Of a stretch of DNA of 64,000 bases, positions 10,371 through 22,500 are shown piece by piece (the stretch's first letter is position 1; each line of letters begins with the position of its first letter). The stretch is from Agrypnia vestita (Eukaryota; Arthropoda; Insecta; Trichoptera; Phryganeidae), in NCBI GenBank assembly GCA_016648135.1, contig JADDOH010007995.1, positions 43,085-107,084 of the forward strand, in the 5' to 3' direction. Both the position numbers and the translations under genes were made by a program. Below the pieces are notes generated by a model. The model saw only the letters and a program-made list of their open reading frames with translations. It made no database searches and was not told the DNA's origin.

Positions 10371-11384
10371 GTTTTAAATTTTTATTAAAATTAAAATTTG
10401 GTTGACGCTGACACTTGTGGCAAGAGAGGGAATATGACGATAGGAAATGGGTATTTATCATACATTTTGTTTCGCAGTGCGGCTATGTGTGGTACGGTCG
10501 CGGTTGTTATTCTCGGTTTTATAAATTAATTTACAAACGGACACAGTACTGCTGCTTCAATCGCGCTCCACAATTGCCAGTGCCGGCTCTGACTACAACA
10601 CAAACAATGACAAGATCTGTAAAACATCTGCAACCGAACGGGCAAACAAAACAAGAGACTACTACAATACAAACTACCACCGGAAGACATAAAGCAAGTC
10701 AAGACAATGACGTCATTCACGAAGCATATAAAAATGTTTGCCGTAGCCCTCACTTGAGGTTGAAAGAATTAATATTACAATGCTTTCGACCCCTGTAATT
10801 TCACATCTGTCAATACCAAACAACAGACAGTCGGTTAACGACAAAGAAGTATTGAAATATGTTACATAAATCACGACCTTAATTTCTTCGCAAGCCTGTT
10901 ACTACATGAAATATGGTTAAGAAAATATTATTTTAATTTTTATATATATTTTTTCCCATAATAAGAAAATTCTGGAGATGGTTTTCAGCTTATTAGGCAC
11001 CAGACTCTAGGATATTTTGAAACAAAGTCATAAACAAACGGATGCATTACGATGGTTGAATTTATTATTTGTAAATTGTGTATTAAACCTATTGTAGGTT
11101 TTGGAGAGATATTTTAATATTAATTTAATTAGATAATATGCCCAATAATATTAATTTTGAATGTTCATTTATCCGTTCATCGTAACTAGAATCCAATAGC
11201 TAATCTCATTCCGTTTTCATCATTAAATAAAATGAAAAAATTATTCGGTTTTCATAATTTGTATGATTTCGAATAATACACATTAAAGTTTACAATTTAG
11301 ATGGATTTCCTAATAAACTTTTCTGTTTCGAATAATTAATATAAAACTAATAATATAATAATTATGTACATTATAATAACTTGA
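10371..11384. other. No gene recognised
   Basis: A 127-codon plus frame (10415-10798) has no domain, no splice sites and follows a tRNA-like repeat head. It is treated as chance or transposon-derived. Confidence 0.4.
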
Positions 11385-11640
11385 ACTATCAGTGAACACA
11401 TCAATAGAGAACTATATATTATTTCCACATGTCGATACACAAATACTCATAAACACTGCTCTTGAATTTTTTACACATTCAGATTTTGTTTACGTTTGTT
11501 AATTCTTTGAAAATCTCATATCAATATTCATATTCACAAGTTAGCAAGTGATAAGTTACTCATTGAAAACAAATAGTCATTAAACTAGACGAACATTTGG
11601 TTTCATTAAGACGATGGTGAATCTTCTACCACACTCTCTG
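11385..11640 (+). repeat. Dispersed repeat pair, copy 1
   Basis: This aligns by eye with 62005-62270 through AATAGAGAACTA, TTATTTCCACATGTC, TACACAAATA, TTGAATTTTTTACAC, TCATATCAAT and TCTTCTACCAC. It is non-coding and the element class is unknown. Confidence 0.6.
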
Positions 11641-12119
11641 TCTACTGTCTACCATATAAAGGAAACGGGAGGTAGTAAGTGGTAAAATTTCCGTAAATAC
11701 TAATTGTCCATTTATTTAATTAAAAATTAAATAAATCATTATTTAGTGAAAACGTTTTAGTTTTGAATAATTTATTGAAAGAATCGTTCAGTGTGAAAAA
11801 AATCAATCTAATTTTAAAACTGGGTCATTCGTTGACATATTTTTTGCTTAAGAATTTTTTTTAAATCATCTCTTTATTTGGATAAAAACTAACGTTTTAA
11901 CGTCATCAAGAAACGTAAAAATTTCTTGCAAATTTAAAAATTTATATCTTTATTGGTATTGAACATTTCTTAATTACAGTTTTATCATTAATAGTGCTAG
12001 CTTTAAGCTCGTAAGAAAACATTTTCTGCGTACGCATAAAAATTCAAAATTATTGATTATTATAGTATAATGGTTATATTTTCTTAATTATTATAAATAA
12101 TGTTCAGTTTATTACTTAT
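11641..12119. other. No gene; partial repeat
   Basis: About 11865-12055 resembles 53617-53800 (CATCTCTTTA, AACGTAAAAATTTCT.GCAAATTTAAAAAT, ATTTCTTAATTA, TGCGTAC). Nothing else was recognised. Confidence 0.4.
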
Positions 12120-12121
12120 GT

Positions 12122-12172
12122 CATCATCATCATTCTTGGCACTACAACCCTTGGTGGGTCTTGGCCTCCTCA
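12122..12172 (-). mobile_element. RTE-like LINE extreme 3' end
   Basis: Reverse complement reads GAGGAGGCCAAGACCCACC.AGGGTTGTA then a (GAT)n tail, the same as the 3' end of the insertion at 5984-6395. Only about 50 bp remain. Confidence 0.65.
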
Positions 12173-12884
12173 ATATTTTTTATTATTATTACTTATGTAT
12201 AAGAATTAAAATTTTATCTAAGTTATCGTCCTAAAAAATGTAGTCTAGCGTATACATTCTTATATAAATGAATATTAAAAACCCACATTTTTGAAAAAAT
12301 GCTGAAATATGTATTTGCAGTGAATGTTAAGGCTATAAGAGTTGCTAACAAATAATTAGCATGCTCGTGATCCCTGCGCTTTTCACAGTTAGTTAGTTCA
12401 TTACCATTCCCAGGTTTCAATGTTGTGACTTTCATTAATGCTACACAATGCGCCTGCGTGTATGATTATGTTTGCTCTTGCTGCATCGTTTATGTATGCA
12501 CATTATGGGGTTTTGCATACAGAGGTGCCAGTGTGTATTTGACACAGTTACCGAAGCCTTTTCATTAGCGGGGTCACCGTGGGAACACACTTGCTGGATC
12601 TTCGCCAATATCAATAGACGATGACTCTTGTGTTGATTGAGTCGGAATGGGGACTCGATACCGTACCACAGCTGTGGCATTAATACTGATTTTTTTTTTA
12701 TTCTCACTTTTTAATTTTACTACAAATTATTCAAAAAATCGCCCCAATACAAGTAATAAAAATTTATTAAGATAAATTATAGAAGACTACAATTTATTTA
12801 GAGAAAATATTTGCTTTGTGATTGAATTTAATAAATGAAATATTATATGAAATAAAAATACGCTCTAACTAATTAAAGAAATTA
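12173..12884. other. No gene recognised
   Basis: Open minus frames at 12223-12435 and 12441-12707 have no domain. A word like GGTATCGAGTCCCC (minus, about 12645-12660) might be a decayed tRNA B-box. Confidence 0.35.
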
Positions 12885-13060
12885 ATAAAGATAAATAATA
12901 GAAGTCTCTCAGAGACGAAGCTATTTATATGGGAAACATGTATAAAAGTCTTTATAGAGTGACCACAGAACTTATGACCTGTATTAGCTGGCTTGAGTAA
13001 TTACTTTACACTATGCAACGTTCAGCAATTTCACCGTAAGAATATCCACATATTATTTTT
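12885..13060 (+). mobile_element. MITE of the GTCTC-AGAGACGAAGC family
   Basis: It starts TAATAGAAGTCTCTCAGAGACG and continues AAGCTATTTATATGGGAAA, ACTTATGACCTG, GCTGGCTTGAGTAATTACTTTACA and ACGTTCAGCAATTTCACC. The order matches 47375-47535 and the reverse of 60895-61160. The opposite terminus is not clear in this copy. Superfamily unknown. Confidence 0.6.
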
Positions 13061-14304
13061 TTTAAGTTGTTTAATCTTTCTAAAGTTTTTAAAGTGGAGT
13101 ATAAAGCATTAACTCTTTTTAATAAATATTTGAATAAATGTTAGAATATATGATATTCGTCCGAATTTTTTTACTCCCCTTGTTACTACTAACTGCAGGC
13201 AAAACTCATACTTGCGGCGAACTTACAACAAATTTAATGCACTCACAGAAAAGTATAATTTAGACTTATTTCAAAATAACCCTACTCATGTGCGACGCTT
13301 GCTTTGCCATCCATTTTCAAATAAAAGATATGTTATTATTTTCCATTAACACAATTATATATAGTTTCATCAATATACTATATCATATATGTGTACGCCA
13401 CGCAAATACGATATTTTGTTACTACCAGTGAAAACCTGTAATTGGCTTTTATGTTTCACATTCATTGTATTTACTTAATTATTGTTAGCTGTTGGTTTTC
13501 CGAATAAATATAAATAAATAAAAATAAATAATGATATGTAACATATACACTAGAATACGCCCGAAAATCATTATTTTTCATTTTTTATCTCCGTTTATAG
13601 GCCAGATTAATGACATTTTTTGGAAAAAATGTAGTAATTCTGTTCTTAGAACATATACATATAATTTTTGTACTTATAATATAAAAATATTTAAAGTAAG
13701 TACATATATACTAAAGTTGTTCCAACACCCAAAAGACACCTAACCTAACCTATCCTATACATACACATGATTAAAAAAATGTTTCCATAATTCAATGAGA
13801 GTGTGTTATATTACAGAAATTAGGAGATTTTTGGCAGCAAAGTAAAATACACCCCAAATATATATTCAAATATTTTTTTGGCGTGCCTATTACACATACA
13901 TGATTCGTTTTATTATCATTGTTAACAGCATACATTGGTTTATATTTTTCATTATCAAATTATTATAAAAATTTAAAAAATATATGGAGATAATCATATC
14001 ACCAGGGCTTGAGACTATGATGACTATGATGTAGCAATATCAAAAAAAAAAATTGTGCAAATGAGATCACTTTGAAAGAAAAGAAAAAAATTGCTACTCC
14101 ATAATAAGCAAACGGAGCATTTCATAAAAAAAATTTCAGGCCTTACCGTAGGTAGTGTTCATAAGATGTATGCAAAAATTTAACACAATCGGCTTAATGG
14201 TTTTTGAGATATTTTCTCCATCAGTATAAAAAAGGGAGATTCGCAGATCCAAGATTCGAGAAAACGCAAAAGCTTGGTGATATTCGTTTAAAAATTCGCT
14301 AGTA
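13061..14304. other. AT-rich stretch, nothing recognised
   Basis: No exon, RNA gene or named repeat was found. A two-unit ACCTAACCTAACC word at 13738-13751 is too short to be telomeric sequence. Confidence 0.45.
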
Positions 14305-14880
14305 CATTGTGCTGTATAGGGCGTTTCATAGCTAGTAGCAAACATTTTACGGGCGGATTCCTGACTTGGTAAGTCGAAAGTGATAAGTGATAAGTTCCTG
14401 GCTTGGTAATGTTTGATAAGTTGAAGAGTCGAAATTATATAATAATATAATTTAATTAAAAATTATATTAAATATTAATAGTTAATCATAACCTTTTATA
14501 ATAATATGCAATATCAAAGATAGCATTTTTTTTCAATGCAAAAGATGAACTATCATTACAGTAACTTAGGTTGATTATGAAAAATACATTCTCTTTTATT
14601 TTAGTCGAATATAATGATAAAAACTTTGCAAAAATGAAATTAGAATTTTTTAACAAGATTTTTATCATTTTATTTAAGTTGTATTGAAGTGAATGAATTT
14701 TTCATAATCTATATAAGTAAAGAAAGTTCAACGTTTTTCCAAAAATAAACCAGAAATATTGAAAAAATATGCAAACTTTAGAAATGCATATCAGACAATT
14801 TGAATATTTTCGACTCATTATCAAGGCAGGAATCCTCCATCCAGTTTTGGTTACTGCAATGAGACACTCTGTCTTTAACA
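14305..14880 (+). mobile_element. Inverted-terminal-repeat element, family 'GGATTCCTGCCTTGATAATG'
   Basis: The left end (GGGCGTTTCATAGCTAGTAGC, GGGCGGATTCCTGACTTGGTAAGTCG) is the inverted copy of the right end (CGACTCATTATCAAGGCAGGAATCC..TGAGACACTCTGT). A fuller copy is at 41338-41822, and single ends occur at about 32605-32675 and 15940-15985. It has no coding capacity and is best described as a non-autonomous DNA element of unknown superfamily. Confidence 0.6.
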
Positions 14881-15302
14881 AACAGACTTTAACAAAAAAT
14901 TAACAAAAAATTACCGTTGAATTTAATAGAGTTTGATCAGAATCTTTAAACGATCTCTCCCTTTAGAGCGGTGATTTTCGGATTTTTTGCGACGGTGTCA
15001 CTAGCAAATTTTGCTTCACACATTCACACAAAATTACCGTGGAATTCAATCATATTTGTTAGCATCTTAAAGGAATTGGACAATAAGCGTCCTCTGGCTT
15101 CCTTTAGAACGGTGATTTTCGGTTGTGGCGGGGTCACTAGCAAATTGTGCGTCATACCACGTTAGCTTCAAAAACACTAATGGCATAAAATTATTTTCCC
15201 AGTAAATCTAATACCATGGTCATTGCCAGTATTTTCATGTATTTTATTTCATCTTAAAGTTCTATACATCTAAAAAAAACACCTATATAAGGTGTTGCAA
15301 TA

Positions 15303-15480
15303 ACAAATTATTAAAATAAAACACAAATCACTTTGTTTTCACCACTTTATTAGATATAAAATGTTTCGATGACAATATTCTTTTCTCCAGGATTGTTTGT
15401 GAACTGAAACATGTAGATTTTATATCTAATAAAGTGGTGAAAACAAAGTGATTTGAGATTTATTTATAATAATGTCACCA
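15303..15480. mobile_element. Foldback element, decayed hammerhead-like core
   Basis: Left arm CACAAATCACTTTGTTTTCACCACTTTATTAGATATAAAA (in blocks, from 15321) is inverted at 15414-15465. The inner part has CTGGAGA in place of the core box on the minus side and GAAACATGTAGA on the plus side. It is the same family as 57810-58225. Confidence 0.6.
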
Positions 15481-15725
15481 CAAAGTTCAAACCTTCATTC
15501 AGAAGAAAAAATATTCTTCGAACGACAAATTATTAATTATTAAGTTGGTTCAAATAATTTAAATTGAAGATGTTATTAAAAAAAACGTTACAATCAATTT
15601 AATCAGTTATATATTCAATGTAATTGAGTACTACTTGTTCGCGTGAAGGCAATTTATCAATTCCTTCCTTGAAGATTTTTGGAAATTTGGATAGCAAAAA
15701 GTTGTAATTAAACCTTGCAGAAATG

Positions 15726-15726
<1 letters not shown>

Positions 15727-15760
<34 letters not shown>

Positions 15761-15802
15761 TATATATATAATATATATATCATATATATATATATATATA
15801 TT
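15727..15802. repeat. AT dinucleotide microsatellite
   Basis: Nearly uninterrupted alternation of T and A over about 75 bp with a few single-base breaks. Confidence 0.9.
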
Positions 15803-15809
15803 TAAAGGT

Positions 15810-15985
15810 TTTTATTATTTTATTTGATTTGTATTGAAACGAATGAATTTTTCATAATCGATATAAGTTACTGTAATAACAGTTCAAGATTTTGCCAAAA
15901 AAAGTCATAAATTTTGAAAAATTGTAGTGTGTGTTGTGTGTACCTGTAATGTATTGTGGACTCTGTTACACCCTGAATATATAAA
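15810..15985 (-). repeat. Single end of the inverted-repeat family at 14305/41338
   Basis: The minus strand reads CAGGGTGTAACAGAGTCCACAAT near 15982-15955, matching the plus end at 32606. The inner text (AATGAATTTTTCATAATCGATATAAG) is shared with 14670-14720 and 41530-41570. Confidence 0.5.
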
Positions 15986-15989
15986 AATG

Positions 15990-17439
15990 AAAATAACAAT
16001 TCCTTCCCGCGAGTCGTGACCAGAAGGGATAATTCACAATGTTGCGCATACATTACGCACACGGTCGTATGACATCGGCCGTGAACATTCACATTGGACC
16101 TGCATATGTCATTAACCTGTCGCAGGAGCGTCTTCCCGCGATTCTCTTATCTGGACACGTTGCGTTGGCTCGCCCGCGCTGCGCGACCACTGTGCCCGGC
16201 CCCGTCCCGGGAGCCGTGACGCGATCTTCCGTCCTCCGTGTCCTTAAGATAAAACACAAACATGCACAAAACCGTGTACTTTATTGGGAAGTGCGAAAAT
16301 GTTTACTTGCCTTCACATCGCGAGCCGGAAAATAACTACGACCTCGTTTAACTTCTTGACACCTGGGGCTGAAATAACTACTGAATTTGTCATACATTTA
16401 TCGAATAATCAACACGTGGTAAATATTAGACCGACCTTCTAAAAAATATTCCAAGAATTTTACGCACCTACTTACGTTATTAAAAATAATGAACATTTAC
16501 AGTTATAATTAAATTCTTAGCATATTAAATCGCCTATTTAGAGTTTTGAGAAATTTATTTAACGTGAAAGAAAGAATTTTTTTTACAAAAACAGTATCGC
16601 TCATTTTTACTTCAATTGTAATTTTGTATCATCTGAAAAATCCAGGAACGACTATTTTATTCCATTATCTCGTCATTTTATCGAAACAGTATTTTAATAT
16701 TAGGCTGATTTTGAAAATAATCAATATTAGGAATTTTTTTTTTTATTTATTTCAAATGAACGATATTTTGAAATATATATAAAATGTATAATTTATACCA
16801 TAAGTGACAAGAGGTTAAAATTTATATAAACTAAATTATAAAATATTGCTGGTAAAAATATTTAGCATTAAGATTCCGCTTTGCCAAGGATGAAATAGGC
16901 ATAATTACATATAGTCATACCAGCAAGGTTATAAACATGTAACAATGCCGTAATTTTGAAATATTTTACAAATTCTTAAATAATAAGCTAGCAGCACACA
17001 CATAAAATAGATAAATTGCGTTTTTTTTTTGGTTTCAGCTCATATAATTTCATCGTGATAAAGCTGTTGTATACTTATTTATAACTGTTATGTATAAAAT
17101 AATACTTTTGATTATAAAAGTCTCTACCATTTACAAATATGAATATGTTAATACGTTTTAAAGGCTTAAATTATTACACATTAGCTTTTAAATATTCCAT
17201 TCACTCTGCACATCGCATTATCCTCGCACAACTTCCTCCCTGCCAGGATACGGATGTTACCGACATCAAATGACCTCTCCCAGTGCATTTACATATTTAT
17301 AAATACGTAATTTGTTAATCTTTTTAAAAATCACATAACAATGGTGAATATTCTATAGAACCAGAATCGTTGAAATGAAACATTTTTTCACATATGGTAA
17401 AAAATTTACATTTTTACAAAAAAATTAAAATGGCAAGCG
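15990..17439. other. GC-richer patch then AT-rich sequence, no gene recognised
   Basis: About 16020-16260 is distinctly GC-richer and open for 98 codons on the plus strand (16039-16335), but the product matches no family I know. Read on the minus strand it has stops. Beyond 16340 the sequence is AT-rich and featureless. Confidence 0.35.
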
Positions 17440-17715
17440 CTTTATATTTCTTCTTCTTCTAACCCTTATCCTAATGGGTCGGGGTCCTTGCACCGCATAG
17501 AAGGTTCCAACTTTTCCTATCTTGGGCTTCGCTCTCCACGTCAGCTCAATTGAGTTGCAACCTCGCTTTGCAGCAGTCCTCCAACTGTTTCCACCTGCTC
17601 CTCCTAGGACAGCCGCTTGGTCTTCTGCCTTCTGGTCTTGCCTGGAATATCCGCTTTGGCAGTTTCTCTGCCGGCATCCACAAGAAATGTCCCAGCCACA
17701 GATTTCTCGATAAAC
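17440..17715 (-). mobile_element. RTE-like LINE reverse-transcriptase C-terminal fragment
   Basis: On the minus strand the frame from about 17710 reads LWLGHFLWMPAEKLPKRIF, then GRRPSGCPRRSRWKQLED, a strong likeness to the conserved tail of RTE-type reverse transcriptases (RWLGHV.RM..GRPR..W..). Stops follow, and the fragment ends in a TTCTTCTTCTT tract on the plus-strand left side. It is a dead copy without the catalytic domain. Confidence 0.7.
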
Positions 17716-18013
17716 GTCAATAAGGGTTCTACTTTGATTATTTATATTTATTCAAATGGTAATTTTTGGAGAATTTTTTCAAGTTCTTATTTAATTTTTT
17801 TATTAAGTGTGTTATTTAATCTGATATTATTAATAATTTTATTTTAATTTTAAAAATCATAATTTTAGGTATAAGAAGTAATCAATAATCAGAAATACAA
17901 TTTTCTCAATCTCACCTGTATACAGGTTATTTGTAAGAAATTCCCACGAGCAATTGTCACCCATCATTACGATCCGTTACGTTTCATGTTAGCAAACATA
18001 ACAACGACACAAT

Positions 18014-19800
18014 CATCCGTATTCTGAAAATAACAATGTCTGGATCTGTAAGATCTTTATCCCAACACTTAATAGACGTTAATAAAAATTGAAATGTCCA
18101 GAGCGGATTTTGTAATTCTACGGCTCAAATACAATGTATTAAAAGATGATATAAGAAAGATTGTTTCTTACAATCGTATTAAGTTCTTCATCCACAGCGT
18201 CCAGATGAAATATCATGGCTAAACTTGACCGCGTTCGGCGTTACCGCGTATTCAAATCTTCCCATCTTGACATTTGACAGATAACAATTTACCTCTTTCT
18301 CCCTCTGTCTATATCTATCTCATATAGAAACTTACAGAAACAAACACCGACGTAAAGCTATGTCTCGTTTATTTTTAATTATTATTATCGTCTATTAAGT
18401 GTTGGGATAAAGATCTTAAAGATCCAGACATATCTGTCAAAAAATGTCAAGATGGGAAGATTTGAATACGCGGTAACGCCGAACACGGTCATGACAAGTT
18501 TAGCCATGATATTTCATCTGGACGCTGTGGATGAAGAAATTAATACGTTTGTAAGAAACAATCTTTCTTATATCATCTTTTAATACAGTGTATTTGAGCC
18601 GTAGAATTACAAAATCCGCTCTGGACATTTTTAATTTTTATTATCGTCTATTAAGTGTTGGGATAAAGATCTTAAAGATCCAGACATTGTTATTTTCAGA
18701 ATCGGGCCGAATAAATGTTATTGCCAGCACAATTTACAGTGAATCCGTTGCGTTGCGTAGAAAATATTTTCGGTATCGTGTCACATTAAATAAGTGATAT
18801 CGTGACAACGCAAAATACGTATAGTCTATTCTACTAGAATATACACCTTTTCATTTATTTGACGAAATTCTGTTGTCCAATATATGTACATTATGTATGT
18901 TTGTACAATCACAAGTATAAGAATAAAATATTATATAATTGGTAATGTGAGGTACTTACCTACATACTTATATAAAATCATATTGTTAACTAAGATATAT
19001 AAAAAAAATACAATATGTCTTAAATTAAAAAAAAAACAATTTTATTTATTGAGATAATTAAATAAAAGGTTTTAACATTAAAAAAATTATGTATTTATTT
19101 AATTGGTATTAATTATTTAACGTAACACATTTTCGGCCCGATTCTGAAAATAACAATGTCTAGATCTTTAAGATCTTTATCCCAACACTTAATAGACGAT
19201 TATAATAATTAAAAATGTCCATAGCGGATTTTGCTATTCACGGCTCAAATACACTGTATTAAAATATGATATAAGAAAGATTGTTTCTTACTAACGTATT
19301 AATTTCTTCATCCACAGCGTCCAGATGAAATATCATGGCTAAACTTGTCATAACCGTGTTCGGCGTTACTGCGTATTCAAATCTTCCCATCCTGACATTT
19401 GACAGGTATGTCTGGATCTTTAAGATCTTTATCCCAACACTTAATAGACGATAATAAACGAGACATAGCTTTACGTCGGTGTTTGTTTCTGTAAGTTTCT
19501 ACATGAGATAGATATAGAGGGAGGGAGAAAGATGTAAATTGTTATTTGTCAAATGTCAAGATGGGAAAGTTTGAATACGCGGTAACGCAGTCAAGTTTAG
19601 CCATGATATTTCATCTGGACGCTGTAGATGAAGAAATTAATACGTTTGTAAGAAACAATCTTTCTTATATCATATTTTAATACAGTGTATTTGAGCCGTA
19701 GAATAGCAAAATCCGCTCTGGACATTTTTAATTATTATTATCGTCTATTAAGTGTTGGGATCTTAAAGATCTAGACATTGTTATTTTCAGAATACGGATG
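18014..19800. mobile_element. Nested palindromic element (two palindromes in inverted array)
   Basis: Unit 1 (18021-18702) and unit 2 (19141-19793) each begin ATTCTGAAAATAACAATGTCT and end in its reverse complement. Each has arms of about 265 bp around a short centre. The outer flanks CATCCGT (18014-18020) and ACGGATG (19794-19800) are also complementary. So are the inner flanks CGGGCCGAA (18703-18711) and TTCGGCCCG (19132-19140). The whole is therefore a long inverted repeat whose arms are themselves palindromes, around a spacer of about 430 bp. No coding frame was found. A foldback-type DNA element is inferred, and target duplications are not clear. Confidence 0.7.
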
Positions 19801-22015
19801 TTTATGTGCTAAATACATCAATTTATTAAGTTTAATCAATTATTTAAGATTAATTATAAATAATTAACACAATTTCGGTATTTCCTTACAGTACAAAATT
19901 TTGGTGGAAGTGGTGAAATAAGTGAAGGAAACTATTGTAACAAAATAACAAAGATTGTCCTGTAGGTAATTTGGTATAATGTGAGATAAAAACGCTTTCT
20001 TATTAATTATATAATGATAAACAATTAATAACAGCGCCTAGGGAAGAGGAAGTGCCCAGTGAAGAGGATGTTATACCCGTAAGTATTAGAAAGAAAAATG
20101 TTTATCATCAACACTGATAGTCCTCGTCAGATACTTGGCAGAGCCGAGAGTTGATGTGCAACTTCTTGCATCCAACCAACAAGGCTACATTCCCAAAGCG
20201 AGGGGATTGGTAGCCTATTAAAGACAAGTGAACACGGCATCAGCGGATAGTCCAGCTACCAGGAGCCAGTTAGTGGATGGAACTCTAGTACAGGGATAAG
20301 TAACCCTCGCAAATCGTTAAAAACCTCTTCAAACACGACTTCTGTGAATATTTTATAGCTCTCTTCATAGTCCACACAATAAATACGAGATTTTTTTCAA
20401 TACGTTATAACAGTATAATGATAAACGACACATTTTTCAGTTACATCATGTAACATCACACCATTTCTGAAATACAATAAAATGAAAATGAAATGTCAAT
20501 CTGGCTTATTCCAAAAATATATTTATTTCATTACACATTTGTTTCTAGCTGTTATTTATTTTATTTTTAAGATAAATTACAGAAGTCTCGTAGAGACGAA
20601 GCTCACACGATTTCAATATAAATAGCTCCATTTCTGTGAGACTTCTGTTATATATCTTAATTAATATTCTTCTGTGGACAAAGTCCAGTAATTGTATTCT
20701 CAGAACATACATATAAAAATGTTGTTATGTTACGTATTTTGTTTTCAAAATCCTTAAATGATACAAATGTTTAATAACCTTTAGGTATTATTGATGGATT
20801 TGGCGTTTGTATCGTAGAGATTATTCATGTTGATCATTAACTGAAATGGATGAAAAACATAAATTCTTATACTTCTACATGAGTTTAATTACATTGTATA
20901 ATTTTACGAATCGAGTTCCAATAATATCAAAATCTCTCATCAGTTTAATACTACCCCGGTCAATCTCCGACACTCTCGCAACTCGAGTAGAAAATTAAAA
21001 AATATAATTAAAATCGCTTACAGATAAAATATTATGTTTTCCATCCATATTAATTATTAACTTTTAGGTATTTTTTAAAATGTTGTCTATTTTCTATTCT
21101 ACTGGTACTTAAACAGTATACTTAAACACATCACAAGAACACCCAAGCTTGAGAAAGTCACATAGATGTATTGTGATCTCTCCGGGAATCGAACCTGAAA
21201 CCACCCGTTTGATAAGTCTCTGCTGGCATACGAATTTTGTCAAAATCAGAGAACTTCAAATGCTGACTTCTTCAAATATTACAAATAAAAATATTATATT
21301 AAATAAATTTTAGTTGTAATGAAAAGGTTTTTCATCCCTGTACTGGTTATTCCACTTGCACACAGCCTTGATCTTGCGAGAGAAGATGCTGAGGATACAA
21401 AACGACGGGTAAGAATATTATACAGAATACCGCGTCTGTAGATTTCAACCCCCCGGTATTAGTTTATAATTAACAGAGGTGAACTATTTTAACTATTTTG
21501 TGAATTATTGGAAAGTACAATAGGCAATTGGTTTTATATTTATATTTTTAATGTGTTAATACAAGTTACGTGCTTATAAAAGGAATCAAAAATCGGCTAA
21601 GAAAAAAACCTTTACTGGTTGAGTTTAAAGTATTTGATATTAAATTAATTCTGACTGTCTCCTTACTGTTATCAGTCATATTAACATTGAAATTATTTCA
21701 CAACTAGTATGTATGAATACTATATCTATAATTTATATTTCGCGAAGTTCCACCATTTTTCAATTTAAAAAAAAACTAATATTAATTATTAAAAAATCAT
21801 TCTACTGACTTTAAATTTAAGACATTTTCAAACATATTTTCAGTTTTGTGTATAAGATGTTAGTATAAAAATATCATAGTTATAATTATTTGTTTTTTAT
21901 TTATTATTATTTGACTAGACTTTTTACCAACCAAGTATATTGTATAAATACGGAATATCGTGTTTAATTGATGATGGCAATCAGGATTTATGAAATTTTT
22001 AAAAGTTATTTAAAC
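19801..22015. other. No gene recognised
   Basis: A short segment at about 20033-20080 sits between an AACAG and a CCC|GTAAGT word and has one open frame. It is too short to call an exon. About 20090-20320 is GC-richer and unassigned. Confidence 0.35.
20565..20665. mobile_element. Short MITE, GTCTC-AGAGACGAAGC family
   Basis: AAGATAAATTACAGAAGTCTC.TAGAGACGAAGCT at the left is inverted at the right (AGCTCCATTTCTGTGAGACTTCTGTTATATATCTTA). Only the two ends with about 25 bp between them remain, so this is an internally deleted copy. Confidence 0.6.
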
Positions 22016-22235
22016 ATTAAAATTAAGAAGAGATCACTAAGATGGATATAGCATGTGGAACGTATGCATGGGGAGAGTTAAGGGGCAAATTTATAGTACA
22101 GACAACAATCTCGAATGGCGCTTTTGGAGTCCTTTGTCTCTAGGTACGCTTATAAAGAGGCAAAATCAATTAAAAGGGACCTGGAGGAAATAGGGAAGTC
22201 GAGAAAAATCGGAATAGCCAAGATTTTTAAACAAT
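22016..22235 (+). mobile_element. RTE-like LINE fragment
   Basis: The plus frame reads KKRSLRWI*HVERM near 22023-22065, the degraded LRWLGHVERM signature of RTE-type reverse transcriptases. Downstream text is frameshifted, with no intact domain. Confidence 0.5.
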
Positions 22236-22239
22236 ACAT

Positions 22240-22500
22240 TTTTCTTTTGTTTCTATAAATCCGCCACTGGAAGAGGATGTCTGAGAAAATATATGAGAAG
22301 AGTGTTGAAGGCAACAGGAACTGAGCGCATCCGCGAAAGACTTGGCGTTATCAATTAGGCTAGATATTGCGGGTCATCTCTGTTGGAAGATTCAACAATA
22401 AAATAACTGAAAAAAAACAAATGAGGCACTAATGGTATGCAGAAACAGAAGTGTTGTTGTCTCTTCTGTCTGACTACCCCACCGAGGAAACAACGTAATG
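22240..22500 (+). mobile_element. LINE reverse-transcriptase tail fragment
   Basis: It is related to 58955-59290: ATATGAGAAGAGTGTTGAAGGCA, GCGCATCCGCGAAAGACTTGGCGTTA and TTGGAAGATTCAACAATAAAATAA all have counterparts there. The other copy preserves the GRPRETW motif, which identifies this as a reverse-transcriptase C-terminal end. Confidence 0.55.

Noticed and set aside
10415..10798. 127-codon open frame, plus strand
   Set aside because: No domain and no splice or promoter context, just after a tRNA-like repeat. Several frames of this length are expected by chance in 64 kb.
13738..13751. Two TTAGG-like units (ACCTAACCTAACC)
   Set aside because: Two units are too few for interstitial telomeric sequence.
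16039..16335. 98-codon plus frame in a GC-richer patch
   Set aside because: No family likeness and no supported splice sites. Kept only as a compositional note.
20033..20083. Micro-exon between AACAG and GTAAGT
   Set aside because: Only about 50 bp, a poor pyrimidine tract, no partner exon on the plus strand.
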